Below are positions 17,487 through 26,220 of a DNA stretch of 64,000 nt, piece by piece (the first letter of the stretch is position 1; each line of letters starts with the position of its first letter). This DNA is from Bradyrhizobium iriomotense. GTDB taxonomy: Bacteria; Pseudomonadota; Alphaproteobacteria; Rhizobiales; Xanthobacteraceae. The translations under genes were made by a program, and so were the position numbers. Where the stretch lies: the NCBI RefSeq assembly GCF_030160715.1, contig NZ_BSOW01000007.1, forward strand, positions 62,001 to 126,000, written 5' to 3'. The notes below the pieces were generated by a model. That model was not told where the DNA came from. It saw only the letters and a program-made list of their open reading frames with translations, and did not search any database.

Positions 17487-17511
17487 TTCGCCCATTCGTT
17501 CAATAGGCGAA
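17487..17511. promoter_or_regulatory. Candidate IclR operator in the iclR/Rieske divergent region
   Basis: TTCGCC-N13-GGCGAA lies between the two divergent starts. Spacing and location fit an IclR-type operator, but only one copy is present. Confidence 0.45.
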
Positions 17512-17545
17512 CAACGCCACTCCGAGCAAGAGGACGCGACCCGCC

Positions 17546-18904
17546 ATGATGAGCCAGGAGCAGAACGACCTGATCACCCGCACCGGGCCGAAAGACCCGT
17601 GCGGCAAGCTGATGCGGAGCTACTGGCAGCCGGCGGCGCTGGTGGATGAGCTGGAGGGCGCGCGTCCAATCCGCCCGGTCAAGCTGCTCGGCGAAAGCCT
17701 GGTGCTGTTCCGCGACGAGAGTGGCCGCTATGGCTTGATCGACCGGCACTGCGCGCATCGTGGCGCCGACCTCGCCTTCGGTCGGCTGGAGCATGGCGGC
17801 CTGCGCTGCGCCTTCCATGGCTGGCTGTTCGACGCGACGGGGCAGTGCATCGAGACGCCGGCCGAGCCACAGGATTCAAAGCTCTGCCAGAACATCCGGC
17901 AGCGCTCCTATCCCGTGGTGGAGAAGAGCGGCATCCTCTGGGCGTGGCTCGGCGAGGGCACCCCGCCCGCTTTTCCCGAGATCGACTGCTTCGTCGCGCC
18001 CGGCACGCATACTTTTGCATTCAAGGGCCACATGGCCTGCAACTGGCTCCAGGCGCTGGAGGTCGGCATCGATCCCGCGCACGCCTCCTATCTGCACCGC
18101 TTCTTCGAGGATGAGGACACCTCGACCGCCTACGGCAAGCAGTTCCGCGGCGCCTCCGCCGGAAGCGACCTGCCGATGACGAAGATTCTGCGAGAGTACG
18201 ACCGCCCGATCATCAATGTCGAGCATACCGAATATGGTCTGCGACTGATCGCGCTGCGCGAGATCGACCAGGAGCGCACCCATGTGCGCGTCACCAACCA
18301 GCTCTTCCCGCACGGCTTCGTCATTCCCATGAGCACGGAGATGACGATCACGCAGTGGCACGTGCCGGTCGATGACGAGAACTGCTACTGGTACGCGATC
18401 TTCACCAGCTACACGAACCCCGTCGACAAGCAGAAGATGCGCGACCAGCGGCTCGAGCTCTACGAGCTGCCCGACTACATCTCGCGCAAGAACAAGGCCA
18501 ACGATTACGGCTTCGATCCGCACGAGCAGCAGACCGCGACCTATACCGGCATGGGCACCGACATCAACGTCCACGACCAGTGGGCGGTGGAATCGATGGG
18601 CGCGATCCAGGATCGCACCAAGGAGCATCTCGGCCAGAGCGACAAGGCGATCGTGCAGTATCGCCGCCTGTTGCGGCAGGAGATCGAGAAAGTCTTGGGC
18701 GGCGAGAAGCCGATGCTGCATCTGGACGAGGGCAACGCACGCAGCATCCAGGGGCCGGCGACCATGGACGGCATCGGCCCGACCCAGGGCTGGGAGACCT
18801 ACTGGATGGAAGTCGACGTCAAGCGGCGGCGCGGCGCCCCCTGGATGGCGCCGGTGCCGAAGGACATTGCCGATAACGTGCACCGGCTGACGGCGGCGGA
18901 GTGA
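17546..18904 (+). CDS. Rieske non-heme iron aromatic ring-hydroxylating oxygenase, alpha subunit
   Basis: A 452-residue oxygenase. The Rieske [2Fe-2S] ligands are C69, H71, C88 and H91 (CAHRGADLAFG...RCAFHGW); the mononuclear iron site is D176-x2-H179-x4-H184 (EVGIDPAHASYLHRF). It resembles phthalate 4,5-dioxygenase and aryl O-demethylase oxygenases that work without a beta subunit. No reductase or ferredoxin gene adjoins it, so electrons must come from elsewhere. It is divergent from the IclR gene and followed, after a repeat-filled gap, by a glutamine-synthetase-like gene on the same strand. The substrate is unknown. Confidence 0.92.
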   Translation: MMSQEQNDLITRTGPKDPCGKLMRSYWQPAALVDELEGARPIRPVKLLGESLVLFRDESGRYGLIDRHCAHRGADLAFGRLEHGGLRCAFHGWLFDATGQCIETPAEPQDSKLCQNIRQRSYPVVEKSGILWAWLGEGTPPAFPEIDCFVAPGTHTFAFKGHMACNWLQALEVGIDPAHASYLHRFFEDEDTSTAYGKQFRGASAGSDLPMTKILREYDRPIINVEHTEYGLRLIALREIDQERTHVRVTNQLFPHGFVIPMSTEMTITQWHVPVDDENCYWYAIFTSYTNPVDKQKMRDQRLELYELPDYISRKNKANDYGFDPHEQQTATYTGMGTDINVHDQWAVESMGAIQDRTKEHLGQSDKAIVQYRRLLRQEIEKVLGGEKPMLHLDEGNARSIQGPATMDGIGPTQGWETYWMEVDVKRRRGAPWMAPVPKDIADNVHRLTAAE

Positions 18905-18926
18905 ATTGGAGTGAAGATCCCACCTT

Positions 18927-19013
18927 CGTCATTGCGAGCGAAGCGAAGCAATCCAGAAATGCATCTGCGGAAAGATTCTGGATTGCTTCGTCGCTTCGCT
19001 CCTCGCAATGACG
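18927..19013. repeat. Palindromic repeat, family C
   Basis: CGTCATTGCGAGCGAAGCGA at one end, the complementary TCGCTTCGCTCCTCGCAATG at the other, with inner CAATCCAGAA/TTCTGGATTG arms. It is a well-known style of rhizobial intergenic repeat, placed between the Rieske and glutamine-synthetase-like genes. Confidence 0.85.
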
Positions 19014-19041
19014 GAGAATGTGGCGGACGCCACATGCTCCG

Positions 19042-19164
19042 CTGTCATGCCCCGCGAAGGCGGGGCATCCAGTACGCTGCGGCCTCTCGTGGACACACGA
19101 CCGTCTCTGGAATACTGGATCGTCCGCCCCAGTGCGCAATTGCGCACAAGGCGGACGATGACAG
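19042..19164. repeat. Palindromic repeat, family D
   Basis: CTGTCATGCCCCGCGAAGGC near the start and GGCGGACGATGACAG at the end, with inner ATCCAGTA/TACTGGAT arms. It directly follows the family C copy, so the 282-base gap is almost entirely repeat. Confidence 0.75.
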
Positions 19165-19186
19165 AGTGGACTGAGGAGCAACCAAA

Positions 19187-20623
19187 GTGACTTTCGTCGC
19201 GCGTCATGGGCTTTGGTCGGCGGAGCAGAAGGACGCGGCGCCGCGCGTGCGGCGAATGGTCGAGGAGAAGAACCTCGAGGTCGTCCGCCTCGCCTTCCCC
19301 GACCAGCACGGCATTTTGCGCGGCAAGACCATCATCGCGGCCGAGGCGATCGCCTCGCTCGAGAGCGGTTGCTCCATCACCACGACCATGCTCGCCAAGG
19401 ACTCTTCGCATCGGACCGTATTCCCGGTGTTCACCGCCGGCGGCGGCTTCGGCATGAAGGAGATGGAGGGCGCGGCCGACGTGCTGATGGTCGCCGACCC
19501 CACCACGTTCCGCGTGCTGCCCTGGGCGCCGACCAGCGGCTGGCTGCTGTGCGATCTCTACTTCAATGACGGACGGCCGGTGCCGTTCGCGACGCGTGGG
19601 ATTTACAAGCGCGTGCTCGACGAGCTCGGCGCGCGCGGTCATGATTTCGTCGCCGGCCTCGAAGTCGAGTTCCACATCTTCAAGCTCGACGACGCGCAGA
19701 TGCGCCCGGAGGATGCCGGTCAGCCCGGCACGCCGCCGTCGGTGAGCCTGCTCAGCCACGGCTATCAGTACCTCACCGAGCAGCGCTTCGATCAGATGGA
19801 GCCGGTTCTGGAGATCCTGCGCCGCGACATCGTCGCACTCGGGCTTCCCTTGCGCTCCGTCGAGGTCGAGTTCGGGCCGAGCCAGTGCGAATTCACGTTC
19901 CAGCCGCGGAAGGGCATCGAGCCCGCCGACAACATGGTGCTGTTTCGCTCTGCCGTGAAGCAGATCGCGCGCCGTCACGGCTATCACGCCACCTTCATGT
20001 GCCGGCCCAAACTGCCGAACGTGTTCGCGAGTGGCTGGCATCTGCACCAGTCGATCGTCTCGCGCGCGACGGCTGAGAATCTGTTCATGGCGAAAGAGGC
20101 CGGTCAGCCGCTCAGCGAATTCGGCCGCGCCTGGCTCGCGGGCCTGCTCGATCACGCCCGCGCCTCCGCCGTGTTCACGACACCGACCATCAACGGCTAC
20201 AAGCGCTATCGTTCCTATTCGCTGGCGCCGGACCGCGCGATCTGGGGCCGTGACAATCGCGGCGTGATGATCCGCGTGCTCGGCGTCGCCAACGATCCGG
20301 CGACGCGCCTGGAGAACCGCATCGGCGAGCCCGCCGCCAACCCCTATCTCTACATGGCTTCGCAAATCCTCTCGGGGCTGGACGGCGTCGACCGCAAGCT
20401 CGATCCCGGCCCGTCGGCCGACGCACCCTACGAGACCAAGGCACCGCTGCTGCCAAAATCCTTGCGCGATGCCGTCGGCGCTCTGAAGGACGATCCATTC
20501 TTCCGCGAAAAGCTGGGGGCGGAATTCGTCGACTACTACACCCACATCAAGAATGCCGAGATCGACCGCTTCCTGGCCGAGGTGACCGACTGGGAGCATC
20601 GCGAATATTTCGAGATGTTCTGA
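19187..20623 (+). CDS. Glutamine synthetase-family protein (gamma-glutamyl ligase type)
   Basis: A 478-residue member of the glutamine-synthetase fold that probably joins glutamate (or a related acid) to an amine. Catalytic-domain motifs are GLEVEFHIF (about 160-168), SVEVEFGPSQCEFTF, SGWHLHQS, INGYKRYRS and RLENRIGEPAANPYLYM, corresponding to metal, ATP and glutamate sites. It differs from housekeeping GlnA in lacking the adenylylation tail, and is closer to PuuA/TdnQ-like enzymes. The GTG start has GAGGAG eight bases upstream. Its neighbour is the Rieske oxygenase, as in aromatic-amine pathways. Its substrate is not determined. Confidence 0.88.
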   Translation: MTFVARHGLWSAEQKDAAPRVRRMVEEKNLEVVRLAFPDQHGILRGKTIIAAEAIASLESGCSITTTMLAKDSSHRTVFPVFTAGGGFGMKEMEGAADVLMVADPTTFRVLPWAPTSGWLLCDLYFNDGRPVPFATRGIYKRVLDELGARGHDFVAGLEVEFHIFKLDDAQMRPEDAGQPGTPPSVSLLSHGYQYLTEQRFDQMEPVLEILRRDIVALGLPLRSVEVEFGPSQCEFTFQPRKGIEPADNMVLFRSAVKQIARRHGYHATFMCRPKLPNVFASGWHLHQSIVSRATAENLFMAKEAGQPLSEFGRAWLAGLLDHARASAVFTTPTINGYKRYRSYSLAPDRAIWGRDNRGVMIRVLGVANDPATRLENRIGEPAANPYLYMASQILSGLDGVDRKLDPGPSADAPYETKAPLLPKSLRDAVGALKDDPFFREKLGAEFVDYYTHIKNAEIDRFLAEVTDWEHREYFEMF

Positions 20624-20827
20624 GACCGGCTCTTGGAGGGTGGTGACGGCAACGCCGTACCGCGCCTCCCGCTCACGCCTCACACCGCTGTGAGGCGACT
20701 TCGTCCCACCTGTGCCGACGACATCAGATCGCTGTCCGACGAAGCCATTTTCCGCATCCCTCGAAAACCGCCGGAAAGACTAAGGCGCTAGGCTGGCACC
20801 ATGTGATCAGACAATGGAGTTCGGTCA
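20624..20827. other. Gap after the glutamine-synthetase-like gene
   Basis: This first part of the 342-base gap before the Thr/Pro-rich gene holds no gene. A short GGCGC/AGGCGC-rich stretch and an AAAACCGCCGG run are the only notable wording, and there is no clear terminator. The promoter of the downstream small genes may lie at its end. Confidence 0.4.
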
Positions 20828-20914
20828 TGTGGGGTCAATTGTTCAGCCTGATTTACCGCCTGTCCTGCCGGGCCACCTTGATGAAGATCGGCGTGCACCA
20901 CTTGGCGCGTTGAG
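20828..20914 (+). CDS. Putative 28-residue small protein
   Basis: A short frame with a good ribosome binding site (GGAG eight bases before the ATG). The product begins MWGQLFSLIYRLSCRATLMK and is a basic, amphipathic peptide, aromatic at its N-terminus. It lies 51 bases before the secreted Thr/Pro-rich gene on the same strand and could be its leader or an independent membrane-active small protein. Only the start site and sequence character support it. Confidence 0.4.
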
Positions 20915-20965
20915 AGCGACTGATTGGTTTAGGTAAGACGGATTGACCAAATAACGGGGTTTCCG

Positions 20966-21364
20966 ATGCGCAAGCTGATCCTGATCGTTGCGATGTCGTT
21001 GCTGGCCAGCCAAGCCTATGCCGGATCTCGGAGCCTCAGCCTCGCCGCAGCCAACGCAAGCGAAAAGGCGACCCAGCCAGCGACGCCGCAGGCGCCCGCA
21101 ACGCCGCAAGCGCTGCAGGCTCCGGTGACGACGCCGGCCGCCACCACACAAACGCCCGTGACCACGCCGCAGCCGACCGTGACGGCAACGACCACCACGC
21201 CAACGGCAGCTCCGGTGACGACGCCATCCACGCCGCAGACCACCGCTCCCGTCGCGACAACCGAGCCGGCCAAGACGACGGTCGCAAGCAAGCCGAAGCG
21301 TCGCGAGCCTTCGGTCGAAGCCCGCGTGATCCGCGAACTGCACCGCCACGGGATTTATTGGTGA
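20966..21364 (+). CDS. Secreted Thr/Pro/Ala-rich low-complexity protein
   Basis: A 132-residue protein with a clear signal peptide (MRKLILIVAMSLLASQAYAG) and a 75-residue disordered stretch of TTP, PAT and TPQ repeats, ending in a short basic segment with EARVIRELHRHGIYW. The low-complexity part looks like a periplasmic or cell-wall spacer; the conserved C-terminal tail may be the functional part. Function is unknown. GGGG lies close upstream of the ATG. Confidence 0.7.
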   Translation: MRKLILIVAMSLLASQAYAGSRSLSLAAANASEKATQPATPQAPATPQALQAPVTTPAATTQTPVTTPQPTVTATTTTPTAAPVTTPSTPQTTAPVATTEPAKTTVASKPKRREPSVEARVIRELHRHGIYW

Positions 21365-21371
21365 TCTGGAT

Positions 21372-21497
21372 GTCGTCCCGGCGAAGGCCGGGACCCATAC
21401 CGCGTGATCCATCGATTGGGTCGGTGCTTATCCCGAACAACCAATCTTCGCAAAACTTTTCCCTGGGGTTATGGGCCCCGGCCTTCGCCGGGACGAC
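21372..21497. repeat. Palindromic intergenic repeat, family A, second 126-base copy
   Basis: Same outer arms and same length as 7215-7340, with shared interior wording (GACCCATACCGC, ATCGAT, CCCGAACAAC, CTTCGC, AAACTT). Located between the convergent Thr/Pro-rich gene and livF. Confidence 0.85.
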
Positions 21498-21542
21498 GTC
21501 GGGTGCACGGCGCAAGCTCGCACCAAACACACCGCGCCAACC

Positions 21543-22260
21543 CTAAATTCCCAGATACCGATGCTGCAGCTCCGGTTCGGCCGTCAGCTGGTCCGAGGTG
21601 CCGCTCCACACCGTCTTGCCGCGCTCGATGATGTAGTGGCGGTCGCAGATGCGGGCGAGGTGGTCGACGTTCTTGTCGACGACCAGGATCGACTGCCCGC
21701 GCTTCTTGAGCAGCGACAGGCAATTCCAGATCTCCTCGCGGATCAGCGGGGCGAGGCCTTCGGTCGCTTCATCGAGGATCAGGAGCTTTGGATTGGTCAT
21801 CAGCGCACGGCCGATGGCGAGCATCTGCTGTTCGCCGCCCGAGAGTTGGTTGCCCATGTTGGACGCGCGCTCGGCGAGGCGCGGGAACAGGACGTAGATC
21901 GCGGCGAGCGTCCAGGGATTGTCGCTGCCGAAGCGGTCGGCGGCCGCGGCGACGAGATTTTCGCGCACGGTGAGGTTCGGAAAGATCTGGCGCCCCTCGG
22001 GCACGAGGCCGACGCCGAGCTTTGCGATCCTGTAGGATGGAAGCTGTCGCACCTCCGAGCCCGCAAAGCGGATCGCGCCGGCGCGAGCCGGTGTCAGGCC
22101 CATGATGGAGCGGATGGTGGTCGTCTTGCCCATGCCGTTGCGGCCCATCAGCGAGACCATCTCGCCCGGCTTGATGGACAGCGACAGGCCGAACAGCACC
22201 TGGGAAAGGCCGTAGCAGGTCTCGATGCCGTCGACGTCGAGCAGCGTGTCAGCCATCCCG

Positions 22261-22268
<8 letters not shown>
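21543..22268 (-). CDS. livF: Liv-type ABC transporter ATPase LivF
   Basis: A 241-residue cytoplasmic ATPase of the branched-chain amino acid/aromatic acid (HAAT) class. It shows Walker A GRNGMGKTT (about 42-50), the signature LSGGEQQMLAIGRAL, and Walker B LLILDEATEGLAPLI. The start overlaps the end of livG by eight bases, giving translational coupling; an ATG four codons later is possible. It is the last gene of livHMGF. Liv-type systems commonly import benzoates and other aromatic acids in Rhodopseudomonas and Bradyrhizobium, and the candidate BoxR dyad upstream of livH suggests that role here. Confidence 0.93.
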
Positions 22269-23020
<752 letters not shown>

Positions 23021-23028
<8 letters not shown>

Positions 23029-23965
23029 GATCGGCCCTCCCGAGCAGGCCCATGATGCCGCCGCGCCCGAACAGCACGATCAGCAGCAGAAGCGGGCCCA
23101 TGATCAGCGCCCAATATTCGGTGATCTGCGACAGGAATTCTTCCAGCAGCAGATACACCACCGCACCCATGACCGGGCCGAACAGCGCACCCATGCCGCC
23201 GAGGATCACCATCACCATGAGGTCGCCGGAGCGCGTCCAGTACATCACCGCCGGGCTGACAAAGTCGGTGTTGTTGGCGAGCAGCGCGCCGGCGAGCCCG
23301 CACATGGTGCCCGAGATGACGAAGCAGACGAGCTGGTAGCGCTTTGCCGGAAAGCCGATCGCCTGCATGCGCTGCTCGTTGGAGCGCAGGCCCTGCACGA
23401 CGAGACCGAAGCGCGAATTGACGATGCGCCAGATCAGGAAGACCACGCCGAACAGGCAGGCGAGGCAGAGATAGTAGAACTGCACACGGCTGGAGAGATC
23501 GATCAGCCCGAAAAAGTCGCTGCGCTTGTAGACGGTGAGACCGTCGTCGCCGCCGTAACGCGCGAGGCCCGAGGCGACGTAGTAGGCCATCTGCGCGAAA
23601 GCGAGCGTGATCATGATGAAATAGACGCCGCGGGTGCGCAAGGAGAGCGCGCCGATCACCAGCGCATAAAGCGCGGACGCCGCAAGCGCGACCGGGAACT
23701 GGATGAAGCCGGAGCCAACACCTTCCTGCGCCAGAATGCCCACCGCGTAGCCGCCGATGCCGAGATAGGCGGCGTGGCCAAAGCTCATCATGCCGCCATA
23801 GCCCATGATGAGGTTGAGGCTGGCGGCCGCAAGCGCCAGGATGACGATGCGGGTGAACAGTGTCAGGATGAAGATGTTGCCCGACAGCTGCGAATAGAGC
23901 GGCAGCAGCACGAGGCCTGCCAGCACCAGGGCCGTGACGGCCTTGCTCACGCTCAAAGCCTTCAT
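23021..23965 (-). CDS. livM: Liv-type ABC transporter permease LivM
   Basis: A 314-residue permease with about nine hydrophobic segments. It carries the LivM signatures SLNLIMGYGGMMSFGHAAYLGIGGYAVGI and MVILGGMGALFGPVMGAVVYLLLEEF. It pairs with LivH. It overlaps livH by four bases (ATGA type) and livG by eight. Complete and ordinary. Confidence 0.93.
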
Positions 23966-24879
23966 CGACGATTGGCCGGAAACAGCCCCTCCGGCCGCAC
24001 CACCAGCACGATCGCCATCAAGAGATAGATCAGCATCGAGGACAGCGCGGGCGCGGCGGTGGACGCCGCGGTTGAGCTCAGGATCTGGCGCAGCAGGTTC
24101 GGCAGGAAGGCGCGGCCGAGCGTATCGATCATGCCGACGAAAACCGCCGCGAGGAACGCGCCGCGAATCGAGCCGATGCCGCCGATCACGATGATGACGA
24201 AGGCGAGGATCAGGATGTTCTCGCCCATGCCGATCTGCACGGTGAGGATCGGCGCCTGCATCAGGCCGGCGAGTCCGGCAAGTGCGGCACCCAGGCCGAA
24301 CACCAGCGTGTAGAGCAGCTTGATGTTGATGCCGAGCGCGCCGATCATCTCACGGTTGGAGGCGCCGGCCCGGATCAGCATGCCGATGCGCGTGCGCATC
24401 ACGCCGAGGTAAAGGAGGAGCGCGACCAGCAGCGCGACCACGATGATCGCAAGCCGATAGGCCGGATAATAGATGCCGGGCAGGATCGGCACCGGAACGG
24501 TGAGCCAGGGCGGCAGCGGCAGCGCCAGGCCCGCCGGCCCCCAGATCAGCCGGACCGCTTCATTGAAGAACAGGATCAGGCCGAAGGTCGCGAGAACGTG
24601 GTCGAGATGATCACGGCCATAGAGATGCCTGAGCGCGACCACTTCGAGCACGATGCCGAGCACGAGCGTCGCGCCGAGCGCGAGCAGCGCTCCCAGCAGG
24701 AAATTGCCGGTCCAGGCGACGAAGGTCGCGGCGAAATAGGCACCCATCATGTAGAGCGAGCCGTGCGCGAGGTTGACGAGATCCATGATCCCGAACACCA
24801 GCGTCAGGCCGGCGGCCAGCAGGAAGAGAAGCAGCCCGAACTGCAATCCGTTGAGGAATTGTTCGACGACGAGCAGCAT
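23962..24879 (-). CDS. livH: Liv-type ABC transporter permease LivH
   Basis: A 305-residue permease, first gene of the operon. It carries LLAAGLTLVFGIMDLVNLAHGSLYMMGAYFA and VIIVIGGIGSIRGAFLAAVFVGMIDTLGRAFLP, the LivH hallmarks. No substrate-binding protein gene precedes it; two orphan binding-protein genes at 44-48.6 kb or one elsewhere may serve. The 372-base upstream region holds a dyad identical in form to that upstream of boxC. Confidence 0.93.
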   Translation of the reverse strand: MLLVVEQFLNGLQFGLLLFLLAAGLTLVFGIMDLVNLAHGSLYMMGAYFAATFVAWTGNFLLGALLALGATLVLGIVLEVVALRHLYGRDHLDHVLATFGLILFFNEAVRLIWGPAGLALPLPPWLTVPVPILPGIYYPAYRLAIIVVALLVALLLYLGVMRTRIGMLIRAGASNREMIGALGINIKLLYTLVFGLGAALAGLAGLMQAPILTVQIGMGENILILAFVIIVIGGIGSIRGAFLAAVFVGMIDTLGRAFLPNLLRQILSSTAASTAAPALSSMLIYLLMAIVLVVRPEGLFPANRR

Positions 24880-25017
24880 CGAGCTCTTTCAGCCACGCAT
24901 CACGTTGCGCCGATGTTCGAACACGGTCGCCATCAGTGAAAGAGCTCCCCCTGCCTTTTCAAGGCCAAAATCGGTAATGGCAGTATCGTTCCGACGCAAG
25001 AGCGATTCTGCGCCCGA

Positions 25018-25033
25018 CATGCACTTTGTTGCA
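25018..25033 (-). promoter_or_regulatory. Candidate BoxR operator upstream of livHMGF
   Basis: ATGCA-CTTTGT-TGCAT, 139 bases upstream of livH, with the same arms, spacer length and flanks (AC before, CT after on the plus strand) as the dyad at 10704-10719. The rest of the 24880-25251 gap holds only the hairpin at 25198-25225. Confidence 0.5.
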
Positions 25034-25197
25034 TCTCATCGAACAGGCGATGAGCGCGCGTTGCAAGAAGATTGGCGCGGAGGATGGGTCAACCTGCCGC
25101 ACCTCTCATCAATTCAGACGAGGTGCCGGGCCGATGTTGAACGGGGAGGTTGTTGCCGGTGCTCGCCGGCGATCGTCTCACGCACTCACACACCCAA

Positions 25198-25225
25198 CCC
25201 TCTCCCCGTAAGAGCGGGGAGAGGG
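25198..25225. repeat. CCCTCTCCCC hairpin repeat, family G
   Basis: CCCTCTCCCC-GTAAGAGC-GGGGAGAGGG, perfect ten-base arms. Similar hairpins lie at 30671-30741, 43940-43966 and 62351-62466. Here it follows the bjaI-linked small gene and could terminate that transcript. Confidence 0.8.
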
Positions 25226-25251
25226 AGAGATGGAGCAACGTCCCGCCGCAC

Positions 25252-25479
25252 TCAGTGCGACGTCACCTGGTGAGGGAAATCGTGGCCGGTGCCGGCGGTG
25301 TCGGCGGTAGAAGCTTCCAGCGCCGCCATCCGGAACAGATAGGCGAGCGTGGCGTGGCCGCAATCATCCGCCATCTGCGCCAGTTCGAGCGCCATGTCGG
25401 ACATGTAGCCGAGATTCTCTTCGTTCTTCTTCATCTTGAGCTTCGCAAGGAATTGGCTGTCTCGCATCATGTTCGACAT
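25252..25479 (-). CDS. Small protein translationally coupled to the AHL synthase
   Basis: A 75-residue product starting MSNMMRDSQFLAKLKMKKNE, then a helical Met- and Ala-rich stretch (NLGYMSDMALELAQMADDCGHATLAYLFRMAALEAS) and a polar tail. The start lies one base after the bjaI stop, with no ribosome binding site of its own, so it depends on bjaI translation. An upstream in-frame ATG at 25539 would overlap bjaI and is less likely. Unrecognised; the helix could mediate a protein contact in the quorum-sensing circuit. Confidence 0.65.
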   Translation of the reverse strand: MSNMMRDSQFLAKLKMKKNEENLGYMSDMALELAQMADDCGHATLAYLFRMAALEASTADTAGTGHDFPHQVTSH

Positions 25480-25480
25480 C

Positions 25481-26140
25481 TCAGGCGGTCTTTCGTTGCG
25501 CGGCAGCAAGGCCGCAGGTGTTGGCACGGGCGATGGCATCGAGGCGCGGACCGTCCTGGCGCACGACCGTCGCCATGCCGATCCGCTCGCGCACGATATC
25601 GAGCGACTGCCGGCAAACGTCGATCGTGGCAGCCATGGTCCAGGAATCGTCGACCAGCGCGGGCAATCCCAGAGGCGTGACGACGAATCCGATGTCCTGG
25701 AAGCGCGGCAGCCACCAGGTCTCCATGACCAGGCAGAGACGCTCGATGCCCTGGTCGAGACAGAACTCCTGCGCTGAGGCCATCAATTGGAGATTGACGG
25801 TTCCGTCGCGGCGGTCACGCGCAACGAAGAAGCGAGACCACTCCCAGATCAGCGGGTCGGTCGGGCAGCCGCGCACCGCAGCGAGATGCGGAAAGATCTC
25901 GCTCATCATCGTCGGCTTGGTGGTCGGATACAGCCGGTAGCCGCCGATCACGCGGCGGCTCTCCAGCGCGAGCATGTAGATCGCGTCCTCGTCGTCGTAG
26001 ACGTCGATCTCGCGGCCATCGGGCTTGCGCAGCGCCTCCCACTTGCGCTCGTCGACGAAGATCTCGTGCCGCAAGCGGAAGTGTTGTTCGACGACGTCCT
26101 CATACAGATGGCGGTTCGCGGATGAAATTGCGTGGATCAT
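25481..26140 (-). CDS. bjaI: Acyl-homoserine lactone synthase, LuxI family (BjaI type)
   Basis: A 219-residue LuxI-family synthase that makes an N-acyl-homoserine lactone from S-adenosylmethionine. The conserved core residues are present: R24, F28, W34, D46, D49, R69, F83, E100 and R103 (RLRHEIFVDERKWEAL, YDDEDAIYMLAL, EWSRFFV). The size and pairing match BjaI/RpaI/BraI, the clade that uses acyl-CoA (isovaleryl-, p-coumaroyl- or cinnamoyl-CoA) rather than acyl-ACP; which acyl group is used cannot be told by eye. It lies 80 bases after bjaR in the same direction, with three dyads between and a hairpin at its ribosome binding site. Confidence 0.92.
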   Translation of the reverse strand: MIHAISSANRHLYEDVVEQHFRLRHEIFVDERKWEALRKPDGREIDVYDDEDAIYMLALESRRVIGGYRLYPTTKPTMMSEIFPHLAAVRGCPTDPLIWEWSRFFVARDRRDGTVNLQLMASAQEFCLDQGIERLCLVMETWWLPRFQDIGFVVTPLGLPALVDDSWTMAATIDVCRQSLDIVRERIGMATVVRQDGPRLDAIARANTCGLAAAQRKTA

Positions 26141-26145
26141 GAAAA

Positions 26146-26167
26146 CCCCCGTTCCTCAAAACGGGGG
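26146..26167 (-). promoter_or_regulatory. Hairpin covering the bjaI translation start region
   Basis: Eight-base perfect arms CCCCCGTT and AACGGGGG enclose six bases, ending five bases before the bjaI ATG. On the mRNA the loop reads UUGAGG, so the SD-like GAGG is in the loop and a G-run is in the 3' arm. Could modulate translation, or be a protein-binding site. Confidence 0.55.
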
Positions 26168-26169
26168 CA

Positions 26170-26187
26170 GCCTCGTTGAAACGAGGC
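26170..26187 (-). promoter_or_regulatory. Candidate lux-type box between bjaR and bjaI
   Basis: GCCTCGTT-GA-AACGAGGC, an 18-base dyad with perfect eight-base arms, 30 bases upstream of bjaI. Size and place fit a LuxR-protein operator. It would activate or repress bjaI. Confidence 0.5.
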
Positions 26188-26198
26188 GGATTCGATAT

Positions 26199-26212
26199 TG
26201 GGAAATTTCCCA
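26199..26212 (-). promoter_or_regulatory. 14-base palindrome after bjaR
   Basis: TGGGAAATTTCCCA lies nine bases past the bjaR stop. It has no T-run; it may be part of the bjaI promoter or a second regulator site. Confidence 0.4.
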
Positions 26213-26220
26213 GTGAGAGC

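Noticed and set aside
18929..20683. 584-codon minus-strand frame opposite the glutamine-synthetase-like gene
   Set aside because: Shadow frame; starts in no ribosome binding site and runs into repeat DNA.
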